Positions 1 to 9,274 of a DNA stretch of 40,220 bases are shown here, piece by piece. Under the pieces are notes generated by a model. It saw only the letters and a program-made list of their open reading frames with translations, did not search any database and was not told the origin of the DNA. Position 1 is the first letter of the stretch. Each line of letters begins with the position of its first letter. Source of the DNA: Hymenoscyphus infarciens (lineage: Eukaryota > Ascomycota > Leotiomycetes > Helotiales > Helotiaceae); NCBI GenBank assembly GCA_001414345.1, contig LLCB01000419.1:1-40220 (forward strand), read 5' to 3'. The position numbers and the translations under genes are program-made.

Positions 1-1080
1 AATTTATTAGCTCTACTAATAAATTAGTATTAGAAATTAGCTTTTAGATACTACTCTTATTTCTAAGCTTAATTTATTAGCTCTACTAATAAATTAGTAT
101 TAGAAAATAACTTTTAGATACTTATCTCATTTCTAAGCTTAATTTATTAGCTCTACTAATAAATTAGTATAAGAAATTAGCTTTTATATACTAATCTTTT
201 TTCTAAGCTTAATTTATTAGCTCTACTAGTAAATTAGTATTAGATACTTGTCTTCTATATAAGCTTAATTTATTAGCTTAATTTATTAGCTCTACTAATA
301 AATTAGTATTAGAAATTAGCTTTTAGATACTACTCTTGTTTCTAAGCTTAATTTATTAGCTCTACTAATAAATTAGTATTAGAAATTAACTTTTAGATAC
401 TTATCTTATTTCTAAGCTTAATTTATTAGCTCTACTAATAAATTAGTATTATAAATTAACTTTTAGATACTTATCTTATTTCTAAGCTTAATTTATTAGC
501 TCTACTAATAAATTAGTTTAAGAAATTAACTTTTATATACTACTCTTATTTCTAACCTTAGTTTACTCTTATTTCTAAGCTTAATTTATTAGCTCTACTA
601 ATAAATTAGTATAAGAAATTAACTTTTATATACTACTCTTATTTCTATGCTTAATTTATTAGCTCTACTAATAAATTAGTATTAGAAATTACCTTTTAAA
701 TACTTAACTTATTTCTAAGCTTAATTTATAAGCTCTACTAATAAATTAGTATTAGAAATTAGCTTTTAGATACTACTCTTATTTCTAAGCTTAATTTAAT
801 TAGCTCTACTAATAAATTAGTATTAGAAATTAGCTTTTTGATATATATCTTATTTCTAATCTTAATTTATTAGCTTAACTAGTAAATTAGTATTAGAAAT
901 TAGCTTTTATATACTACTCTTATTTCTAAGCTTAATTTATTAGCTCTACTAATAAATTAGTCTTAGAAACTAGCTTTTATATACTTACTTATATAAGCTT
1001 AACTTATTAGCTCTACTAATAAATTAGTATAAGAAATTAGCTTTTATATATTAATCTTTTTTCTAAGCTTAATTTATTTA
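1..1080 (-). repeat. 70-bp satellite array, left block (about 15 units)
   Basis: Tandem array with a 70-bp period; the first units run 1-70 and 71-140 and the array already begins at the window edge. Each unit carries one HindIII-type AAGCTT and two inverted repeats: AATTTATTAG with CTAATAAATT around five bases, and TTAGAAAT with ATTTCTAA around a 21-base loop. The consensus has no CA and no TG, as expected after complete RIP. The array decays after about 1071, where the unit runs into unrelated sequence. It is the reverse complement of the array at the right end. The minus sign only marks this relative orientation. Confidence 0.97.
542..587. repeat. 23-bp partial-unit duplication inside left satellite
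   Basis: The segment that spans the end of one unit and the start of the next (ACTCTTATTTCTAA then the AAGCTTAATTT region) is present twice in direct succession, at 542-564 and 565-587. The first copy has two substitutions. The same 23-bp piece is duplicated at several places in the right array. Confidence 0.8.
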
Positions 1081-1560
1081 TCTCTTACTTTATCGTTTTC
1101 TACGTAGTATATATCTATATACCTTCTAGTTCTTCTTCTAATCTAAATCCTTACTTATTTTTCTATCTTACTACGTCTATATACCTACCTACTATAGTTT
1201 TAATACTCCTAAGCTCGTCTTTTTATATAGTACGTTTTTAAGTAGTAAAGCTCTTTAAGCTTAAGACATTACTTCTCTTATTATATATATTCTTTAAATT
1301 TTAGTATAGCCTCCTCTTCTCTTAGACTTCTCCTAGCTAGTATATATACCTAACGTATCTAACCCTATAGCTCCTAGGATACTAAATATATAAAAGTCTA
1401 TAGCTAGTATAAATCGATCTATTTTATACTATTTATTTCCTTAATACTAACCTTCCTCTAACCTAGAGTCTCTAAAACTTAGCTTCTATAAAATATCTAC
1501 TTAGCGCCTAAGCCCTTTTATCTTTAAATTACTAAATAATAAGGACTTATATTATAGTAT
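1067..1560 (-). pseudogene. Possible RIP-eroded reading frame reaching into the left satellite
   Basis: Read on the minus strand from about 1560 down to 1067, one frame gives a hydrophilic product rich in K, R, E and Q, interrupted only by TAA/TAG. Stretches such as RRLY, EEELEG and KQEINKLS can be read. The frame runs without a visible boundary into the first satellite units. TG is almost absent here, so lack of TGA carries little weight, and no repeat fixes the frame. A plus-strand frame just outside this interval also looks acceptable. No family was recognised. The call is weak and rests on composition only. Confidence 0.25.
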
Positions 1561-3480
1561 TCGAGAATAAGTTAAAGAGGAGAATAAGACTACGTAGTTT
1601 CTTATACTATATAAAGATCTTAAGGAAAAGACCTTACTTCTTTTTAATAAATTATACTTTAGTTTCTTATAAGATAAGAACCTCTATATAATTAAGGGTT
1701 TAGAACTACTACTAATAATATAGAAGTAATATATTAACCTTACTCGAATCTATTTTATTAAAATCTAATAAGTATAAGTTAAGATAAGGTTTTTAATATA
1801 TATAAAAAGGGGTAGTAAGAAAAGTAAGTTAGATTATAAGATCTAAGATCGTTTCTAGAGTCTTTTAAGAGATCTAGGGTTTCTTAACCTCTAGTTTAAT
1901 ACTACTATCTATAAGGTTTTAGCTACTAAAGTTAGGGTTAGCTTTAGAAACTAAAAGAACTGCCTCTAATAAGAATTAGTATATTATTAACAACTAAATC
2001 TACTCTCTCTCTATCTCTACTATGTTATTTTATAGGTAGAATAGGTATTAGCTCTATATAGTCTTTATAGTAATTTACTTAGAGTATAGGAATCTTAACT
2101 ATTATTAAATAAGAGCTAATATCTATAAAATAAGAGAGAGTTTAAGGCGTTTTATAATATAGAGCTTATTCTTCGGTCTAATATCTATATTATAACTTTT
2201 AAATAACTTAATAGAATTTAATCTTATATTAGACTTATTAGAAAAGGATATAATATTTAAGAATAGCTTAATAACTAGATAGGCTCTAGTTTTAACTAGA
2301 ATATTAGTATAGGTACTCTACCCCTAGCTACGGTTCCTAATACTAAACTATTATAGTAATTAGCTCTTACTTCTTCTTAACTATTACTAGGCTTTAAGTA
2401 TACTTAAGTATCTTAAGAACTTAATACTAGAACACTCTCTAGTTTAACTTCTACTATATTAAGAGTTAATTCTTCTTTATTACCTTTAACAAGTATAATT
2501 CGACCTTTAAAGCAACGTAAATATATAATATAAGAGTCTAAAGATATTTAGTATACTAGCTTAGTTAGCTTTTATATATAATAATGTAATTTTTATAGGA
2601 GATACGTAAGTTCTTCTTACTTTAAAGTTATTATATTTAGTAAAAGTATTAATATAGATTAGTAGGCTTAGTATAATATTATTCTTTCTATTAATAAAGC
2701 TATAAATTTATCCTATTTTATAAAAAGCTATAATATTAAGTTTAAAATTTTTCTAACTAAGTAGTAATAAGTCTAATAGTAGTACTAATTATTTTATTCT
2801 CTCTATTCTTCTAAGCGTATTTTATAATATATATAGCTTAGGTAAATCTAATAGGTTTTAGAGACTATTATAATATTATAAACTTCTAATTTTACTCTTA
2901 ATATTAACTCTTACTACTTAGGTATAAGATAGAATATTATAAGTAGGTAATACTATAAAGCTTTACTTAATTAATTATATAAAGTAATTACTTTTTTCTT
3001 CTTAATACTTTACTTAGAAAATAGTTAAATATCTTATTATTCTCTATCTAACTTATATAACTAACCTACTACTACCTAGAGCGCTTATATAGTACTAAGA
3101 TTATTAAATTATAATTTATATACTACTAGTCTCTACCTTCTTCTTATATACTTCTTAATACGTTTATATCTTATCTAGCTACTAGTTATAGCTTCTTAGT
3201 TTAGATTAATTATACTAATACTTAGTCTAATTTAGAGAGCTTAACTCTATAGCTCTTAGACACTTTTAACTAGGAACTGTTTTATATCCTTAATAGAAGG
3301 TAAAGATAGTAAGAAAAGAGATAAAGAGAATAAAAAAGGAAAATACTTAAAAAGATAGTAGCTTTTAATAAGTCTATCTAGCTATATATAGAGTCTAAGC
3401 TAGTATAGAACTTACTAATTACTTATTAAACCTTTAATAAAGAAACAAGACCTAGTAACTAAATATAAACGTTATAAGAT
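1561..3480. other. RIP-eroded AT-rich DNA, no assignable gene
   Basis: CA and TG are nearly absent and TA is abundant on both strands. In 1561-2000 more than one frame can be read through if TAA/TAG are taken as former glutamine codons, so no frame can be chosen. A purine-rich stretch begins near 3290. No LTR, terminal inverted repeat, RNA gene or intact frame was seen. Confidence 0.7.
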
Positions 3481-3492
3481 AATAAAAAGGAG

Positions 3493-3785
3493 ATATAATA
3501 GAGTTTAACTATAATATAGTATATATATAAAACAGTCTCGAAATTACTCTTTTAATATAGTATACGATTCTAATAGATATACGTATTACTAATAGAAAAA
3601 AAGAAGATATAATAGAGTATAGCTAAAGTATAGTCTCTATATATAGTAAGGTTAAAAATGTTTCTTTATAAATAAACCTAAGAAGATATAGTAAGGTAAT
3701 AGATATACTTTAATAAGATATATAAATTACTAAAAGTATTAAAGAAAGTATAATAGAGTTTAGCTAAATTATAGTATATATATAA
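3493..3785 (+). repeat. Three degenerate copies of a ~36-bp motif
   Basis: A motif starting TATAATAGAGT and continuing with a TATAGTATATATATA-like end occurs at about 3493, 3608 and 3749. The spacings of 115 and 141 bp are unequal, so this is a decayed rather than a regular tandem repeat. It lies in a purine-rich part of the eroded core. Its function is unknown. Confidence 0.5.
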
Positions 3786-4568
3786 AGAGAAAGTAAAAGT
3801 ATACTTTTATAAAGTAAGAAAGAGTTATAAGAGAAAGGATTTAAATTATATTTAATCTATTTTTTTAATATAGTAGTATTTAGTATATAAGTTAGTTCCT
3901 CTATATATAATTCTAGTATATAGTTTTAATAAGATTCTATTATATAATAATACGTTATAGCTACTTTATATACTATATATTATTACTATAGAGGATTATA
4001 TAAGCTTTATATTATTATCTAGCTTTCCTAACTCTAGCTATAGATTATATTATAAGAGTAGTATTCTAGATAGTTTATATAATATTCTTAGAGATAGTAT
4101 ACCTTATTATATAATTAGAGTATTACTAAAGGCTTTTATTATTTAAGAATCTAGCTACTATTTAAACAGTTTCTCTAGTTACTCTTATACTCTTAGATTT
4201 ATAACGTTTCTAAGGTATAAAAGTAGAAATTTAAAAAGTAGTAGAAGGAAAGAGTAAGTAAGCGTCTTTTTAAGTTAATTAAAGAATTAAGGAATTAGTA
4301 ACTTATAATTATTAAAAACTAAGCCTAGCTTAACTTCTTATCCTATCTATACTAGGAATTACTATAGATATATTTTAAATAAGATATTTAATAGAAAAAA
4401 CAACTAGCTCTTCTAAGCTTAAAAGTATTTTACCTTACTAGTAAAAATCTCTAGTAAGCTAGCTTAGCTATAGATATACCTAAGAAGGAATTATAATCTA
4501 CTACCTCTAAAGCCTTATTATAATATAAAAGAAAGGATATATAATAGAAACACCTAACCGTAGTAGTA
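3786..4568. other. RIP-eroded AT-rich DNA up to the first LTR element
   Basis: Heavily CA/TG-depleted sequence with no gene, repeat or RNA that I can support. Retained CG dinucleotides increase just before 4570 next to the insertion site of the LTR element. Confidence 0.6.
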
Positions 4569-4573
4569 CCTTA
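4569..4573. repeat. Target-site duplication CCTTA, left copy (LTR element 1)
   Basis: CCTTA lies directly before the left LTR and is repeated exactly at 7230-7234 directly after the right LTR. A 5-bp duplication is typical of LTR-retrotransposon integration. Confidence 0.93.
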
Positions 4574-4743
4574 TGTCGGTATATATTTAAGAGTAAATAG
4601 CGATTCAGATTAGTGTACGTGGTTACACGTGCTTCTCGCTTAAGGGCTACTTAAGTAGGCATCGTAGCTAGCTTTACTCGGTATGCACGAACGATAATAC
4701 AACTCTTTTTGCATCGCTTTTATGACTATAAGTTATACTAATA
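4574..4743 (+). repeat. Left LTR of element 1 (170 bp)
   Basis: Aligns without gaps to 7060-7229. I count 10 differences in 170 bases, all transitions (C/T or G/A). The terminal bases are RIP-altered: the end reads ATACTAATA where the right copy has ATACCAACA. Confidence 0.95.
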
Positions 4744-4751
4744 CTGATTAG

Positions 4752-4770
4752 TGGACGTATAGATTAGATA
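4752..4770 (+). promoter_or_regulatory. Candidate tRNA primer-binding site of element 1
   Basis: TGGACGTAT begins eight bases after the left LTR. A primer-binding site usually starts with TGG (pairing with the CCA end of a tRNA) just inside the 5' LTR. The offset of eight bases and unknown RIP changes prevent naming a tRNA. Confidence 0.3.
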
Positions 4771-4890
4771 CTCAGTTACTTTGTGTATTTCTGCTATAGG
4801 CATGCTTATATAAAAGTAAACTCGATATTACTAGTAGACTCCCCTTCTTCGATTGTGACTCTTTCTACTGTTTAATAACTTCGATAACAT

Positions 4891-5480
4891 ACTGTAAACG
4901 CTTCTTAATATAGGAAGCACCGATTGTAAATACCGACCTCCTTTTATCCACCGACCCCTTACTGATCTCTGAGAGACCTCCTACCTCCCTCTAAGAGAAA
5001 TCCCGACCTCCTACCTCCCTCCGAAGAGACCTCTCGAAATCGTTAGTACTAATACTTTCGACGATACTTTTGATTTAATAAACTGTAAACGCTTCTTAAG
5101 ATAGGAAGCGCCGATTGCGAATATCGACTCCTCACCGACCTACCGACCTCCTACTAACCTCCTACCTCTCTCTAAAGAGACCTCTTAAACGCCTACTATA
5201 TATAAAATCGTTAGTACTAATACTTTCGACGATACTTTCGATTTGATAATATACTGTAAACGCTTCTTAAGACAGGAAGCGTCGATTATAAATACTAACT
5301 TCCCACCGACCCCTTACCGACCTCCGAGAGACCTCCTAACCTCCTACCTCCCTCTAAAGAGACCTCTTAAACGCTTACCGCATATAAAATCGTTAGTACT
5401 GATACTTTTAATTCGATAAAATATAAACGCTTCTTAAAACAGGAAGCGCTGATTACTACCCCTAACCTCCTACCTCTCCC
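4891..5480 (+). repeat. Element 1 internal tandem repeats (~170-190 bp, 3.5 copies)
   Basis: Units start with a (C)TGTAAACGCTTCTTAA-like motif at about 4891, 5082, 5253 and 5420, giving spacings of roughly 191, 171 and 168 bp. Each unit has a hairpin-forming motif with arms CGCTTC and GAAGCG, a pyrimidine-rich block of CCTCCTACCTCCCTCTA type, and a TCGTTAGTACTAATACTTTCG segment. The last copy is truncated. The position between the 5' LTR and the reading frame corresponds to an untranslated leader. A role in RNA packaging, dimerisation or transcription is possible but not shown. Confidence 0.88.
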
Positions 5481-5971
5481 TAAGACAATTCATACTCTCT
5501 AAGACACTTGTTTACCTAAAACCTGATAACGACTTTTTAATAATATCTACTACTTTGAATAACAACGATATAGCGGATATACCGACGGAGGAGACGTAGT
5601 ATACTACTGAATAAGAGGAGAAGTATACTAAAAGAGAGAATAAAGACCTCCTTCTTTAGGACGAATTTTAAGTAGACTTTGAGAGATGGGATTAAGATAA
5701 CTTTACTAAAATCTACCGATCCACTACTACTAAGTTACAACGAACACTTTATAGAAGAGGTGTATAGGTTAAGACGGATAGACATAAGATGCTTATGTCT
5801 TAGGCACTATATAATACTACTACTAAGGTTAACGAAACTAGGTAGTTAGACAAAGAATTAAGAGATATAGTATTAGGAGGAGCTAGTACTAGAGTCTTTA
5901 GATCTCGTTATAAATATATAGTGGAATACGCTAAAAGATAATAAAAACTGTAGTAACAATATTAATAATAT

Positions 5972-6247
5972 CTAGCCTCCCTAGATGCTGCTAGTGAGTA
6001 CTTTGACGATCCCGCCGACCTAGGTCTGTTATATATCGCTCAAACTTAAGATGACGAAGATGATTACTTTGATAATCACCCCGCTAACCTAGGTCTGTCA
6101 TATGCCGCCTAAACTTAGCATTTAGCTTCCTTAGATGTTGCTAGTAATTACTTCGACAACGCCGTCTAAGCTTAACATTTAGCTTCCTTGGATGCTGCTA
6201 GTAATTACTTCAACGATTCCGCTAACCTAGGTCTGTTATATGCCGCC
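5972..6247 (+). repeat. In-frame ASLDAAS repeats within the element 1 ORF
   Basis: Diverged copies of a TTAGCTTCCTTAGATG-type segment encode LASLDAASNYFD and LGLLYAAQT motifs. The two middle copies (CAT codons at 6119 and 6176) are 57 bp apart, which is 19 codons. All copies share one frame, which supports the coding call. Confidence 0.8.
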
Positions 6248-6418
6248 TAAACTCAAGATGACGAAGATAACGGAGTCAGGAATGAGGACTATATCGTGGT
6301 GCTGCTAGGCGGTCCTATAAAGTTTCGACCTATAGTTGTAAAGCCATACTTTTTCGAAACTTCTGAAACTTTTGGAACAGCACCGGCGGATAAAGGAATT
6401 TCTGGGACAGCACCGTCG

Positions 6419-6490
6419 AATAATCTAACGAATAATCCGACGAATAATCCGACAAATAATCTGACGAATAATCCGACGAATAATCCGACA
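6419..6490 (+). repeat. Six 12-bp repeats encoding NNPT/NNLT
   Basis: AATAATCCGACG-type units occur exactly six times in 72 bp, in the frame of the eroded ORF. Units differ at CCG/CTG/CTA (Pro to Leu), mostly single transitions. Confidence 0.92.
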
Positions 6491-6988
6491 CTACAATCTC
6501 ATGAAAAAGGGGGAGATCTCGAGCTTTAGGGTAGATAGGAAGTGTGCTAGGGTAGGCAAGATGTTAAACGATAGACCTCCCTTCGATGTCGACTTCGTTA
6601 TTTACTCTCCCCCCGATATCGACTTTGTTATTTAGAAATTCTTCAAGACGCCGATATCCTGGAACCCTTTTTGGAACCGCCTTAGGGGCGCGGACGTGGC
6701 TAACCTCGAAAGCTTCCGAGGCCTCTGAGCGACTTCTAATTCGAAGTGTTGTTCTAAGAGTTTGAAACCTTTGTTCCTAATTTAAGTGATGACTTCGACA
6801 TTCCTGCTGAACGTCCGGAGCATGATCGGCGATAGGACGATCCTGGCGGAGGCCTACCGACACGAAGAAATGTATACTTCGATCTAGGTTAATACGAATA
6901 AGCTAGATATGTGGAACGGAATGAGGGATAATGGGAGATTGAAATAGAGCCCCCTTATTGGCTAAGGATAGGGAATAGAGGGCTCTGA

Positions 6989-7059
6989 TTGGTTAGATTA
7001 GATAGGAGATTTTGATGATTTTCGGGGTACTAACTTCTGTCGTTTTGAAGAAGTGCTAG
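6989..7059 (+). other. 3' untranslated end and weak polypurine tract of element 1
   Basis: Between the TGA of the eroded frame and the right LTR lie 71 bases. The only purine run next to the LTR is GAAGAAG at about 7047-7053, six bases before it. It may be the remains of a polypurine tract. Confidence 0.35.
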
Positions 7060-7229
7060 TGTTGGTATATATTTAAGGGTAAATAGCGATTTAGATTAGT
7101 GTACGTGGTTATACGTGCTTCTTGCTTAAGGGCTACTTAAGTAGGCATCGTAGCTAGCTTTACTCGGTATGCACGAACGATAATACAACTCTTTTTACAT
7201 CGCTTTTATGACCATAAGTCATACCAACA
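7060..7229 (+). repeat. Right LTR of element 1 (170 bp)
   Basis: Begins TGTTGGTAT and ends ATACCAACA, a perfect 9-bp terminal inverted repeat with canonical TG...CA. It is less altered at its ends than the left copy. Confidence 0.95.
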
Positions 7230-7234
7230 CCTTA
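7230..7234. repeat. Target-site duplication CCTTA, right copy
   Basis: Exact match to 4569-4573 on the other side of the element. Confidence 0.93.
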
Positions 7235-8740
7235 AGTTAGAAATAAAAAGAGTATATATTATAGAAACGCTTTATATTATACTAATACTCTATATTAGAA
7301 ATTTAATAAGTATATATAGTAGAAGAAAAAAGCCGAAGAAAGCTAAATTATTAAAAACCATCTAGCTTAACTAAGCTATAGCTAGTTCTTATAATTCCTA
7401 AGCTTCTTTTATAAGATAAACCTTCTTCTTTTTATTAGCTATTCTAGTCTACTTCTATATCTTAAATACTATAAACTTAGAAAGTAACTTAAGATTTAAA
7501 ACTCTTACCTTATATATATTATACTATCTAACTATATAAACAAAAGTACTAAGAATAAGAGACTTAGGTAGGCTAGATCTAGCCTCTTTAATAATAGGTA
7601 AAGTAGTAAGATTAAATTAATAGATTTTCTTAAAAGCGTTATCTAATTTTAGAAGAGTTTTAAGAGAGTTATAGACAGCCTTAAAAAGGGGATTAATAAA
7701 GGACTAAGAGAACTTAGCTATTCTTAGCTTAGTCTTAATAAGTTTTATTCTCTTATTAATAGCTTTACTCTACTACTAATTAAGTATAAGCGCCTTATAA
7801 ACTATTATTTCTAGTATAATAAGGATATGTTAAGTTTCTAGCTCTAGTAATATAAAGAGGTCTAGGCTATTAGCTTATAATATTATATTTATAAGCGTTA
7901 GAGAAAGAAGCTAGGCTAGAGGTTAAGCTAATAAGGCTATTAAGGTATATAGTTTAAAAGTTAAGTAAGATAGTATAATAAATAATAAAGATAAGTATCT
8001 AATATACTTTTCTACTCTTTTAGATAGAGTATATATAGGAAGAGAGCGCTTAAGATTTATAGATAGGTTAGTAGTAGCTAGAGTTACTAATAGCGTTCTT
8101 AAGATAGTCTACTAAATAGTAAGATTAGTACTATCTTTACTCTAAAAACTACTTAAAAAGTTATTAGTACTTACTCTAATTCTATTAGATATAAGCTATC
8201 TATATAAGCCTATAGTACTTAAGCTATAGCGCCTAAGGAAGTCTATTAAATATATATTTATAATAGTAAGCGCTTTACTAGAGTATTTCTTATAATATTT
8301 ATCTATAGCTTTTAAGATTATAAGTGTTTAAAGGTATTAGTTTCTAGTTATTAAAAATAATAAATACTTATACTATTTTAGTTTAAAGCTTTCTATAATA
8401 GACGTTAAGAGGAGTTTTAGATTATAGAGGGTTAGTAAAAGGCTACTAACTAGTATAAGACTTTATAGTATTATATTATAGTAGTATATAGTATAGTAGT
8501 AGAGGAGATTAAGGATTATAAGGTTATTAGTAGAGTAGCTAAGATAATAGTAACGCTAATACTAGTAAGGTTATAGATTAGATAATAACTAAGTTAATAT
8601 AATAATAAATAGTTATATACTAAGACGACTATACTCTACTAATATTATAGTGTTTTACTTCTAAGGAAGGTGATTCTATAAGAATTAGCCTTATATGGTT
8701 TTCTTACTATTATTACCTAAGCTTAATAGTCTATTTATTA
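7235..8740. other. RIP-eroded AT-rich DNA, no assignable gene
   Basis: CA and TG are almost absent. Purine-rich segments on the plus strand (about 7660-8060 and 8400-8620) are read through by frames with TAA/TAG only, but nothing fixes a frame. No repeat boundary, LTR or RNA gene seen. Confidence 0.6.
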
Positions 8741-8744
8741 TACC

Positions 8745-9240
8745 TAATTATCTTACTTATTAGCTAACTAGTCTATTAATTTTATAATACCTTCTTAAAC
8801 ACTTAAAAGATTAAGGACTTTAAAAACCTTCGCTATTACCTTAAAGAAAGTAACACCTTTTAAGACCCTAGCTAATACTCTAGAGAAAGCTTATTTAAAG
8901 ACTTTTACTATAAAGAAAATCTACTCTATAAAGCTAACCTAGATAGCTATATATTAAAATTTACTATATAAATACCTCTAACTAGTGTTAGAAGACTTAA
9001 TAGATGTTATAAAAGAGTTAAAGAGTTTAGAAGTTCTATAAAGTAGTATTATTATAAGTTAGGCTTAAAAGAGAAAGCTTTTACTATTTATAAATAAATT
9101 CTTAAGATTAAAAAAGAAGAATAAGTTTATAAAGCTTAAAGATAATAACTCTTTTAATAATAAAAAAGAGAGTAAAGAGATTAATAAAGATAATAAAAAT
9201 AGACTTAAGACTTAAGCTCTTTACTTTCTTATTCCTATTA
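8745..9240 (+). pseudogene. RIP-eroded reading frame, lysine/glutamine-rich end
   Basis: One plus-strand frame (codons starting at 8807, 8987, 9062) reads as a hydrophilic protein with motifs such as KDFKNLRYYLKESN, VRRLNRC and KRVKEF. It ends in a highly charged stretch where most stops would be former glutamines (KKEEQVYKAQRQQ type), resembling a coiled-coil or basic tail. All stops are TAA/TAG. TG is depleted, so this is weak proof, but the alternation of charged and hydrophobic residues is unlike the other frames here. A different frame is open just downstream (from about 9275). The two could be one gene split by an intron or frameshift. Family not recognised. Confidence 0.4.
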
Positions 9241-9274
9241 CCTATTTATAACCTACTACTATATAGAAATTATA

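Larger units (their letters stand above)
5540..6988 (+). pseudogene. RIP-eroded glutamine-rich ORF of LTR element 1
   Basis: A single plus-strand frame runs from about 5540 to a TGA at 6986-6988, roughly 480 codons. By my hand count it holds about 32 TAA/TAG and no TGA, although TG is common here; several CAA codons survive. TAA/TAG sit where glutamine is expected, e.g. YAA-stop-TQDDED beside copies reading IAQT. Features in order: a charged N-terminal part; a glutamine-rich stretch of clustered stops near 5939-5971; three to four copies of an ASLDAASNYFD-type repeat (5972-6247, two copies exactly 57 bp apart); a GTAP motif given twice; six NNPT/NNLT repeats; a basic RGRG region; and an acidic C-terminal part. 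The part 6296-6529 is the longest stop-free piece. No known domain is recognised, and Gag-like function is only a guess from position. The start is uncertain: ATA codons at 5540-5545 may be former ATG. Confidence 0.72.
4574..7229 (+). mobile_element. LTR retroelement 1, complete, 2656 bp, probably non-autonomous
   Basis: Two direct 170-bp LTRs (4574-4743 and 7060-7229) enclose a 2316-bp interior, and a 5-bp target-site duplication CCTTA flanks the whole. The right LTR keeps perfect ends, TGTTGGTAT and ATACCAACA. The interior has, in order, a candidate primer-binding site, about three and a half tandem repeats of ~170-190 bp, and one long glutamine-rich frame eroded by RIP. No reverse transcriptase, protease or integrase motif is seen and the interior is too short for a usual gag-pol, so it would have needed helper proteins. 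Its base composition differs sharply from the surroundings: TG and CG are frequent. This suggests a later arrival than the eroded core. Plus orientation is inferred from the coding frame. Confidence 0.93.

Noticed and set aside
1..1080. Telomeric or subtelomeric repeat
   Set aside because: No TTAGGG-type array occurs; the 70-bp unit is a longer satellite.
1561..2000. Plus-strand fossil gene
   Set aside because: Two different plus-strand frames looked equally protein-like when stops were read as glutamine, so no call is justified.
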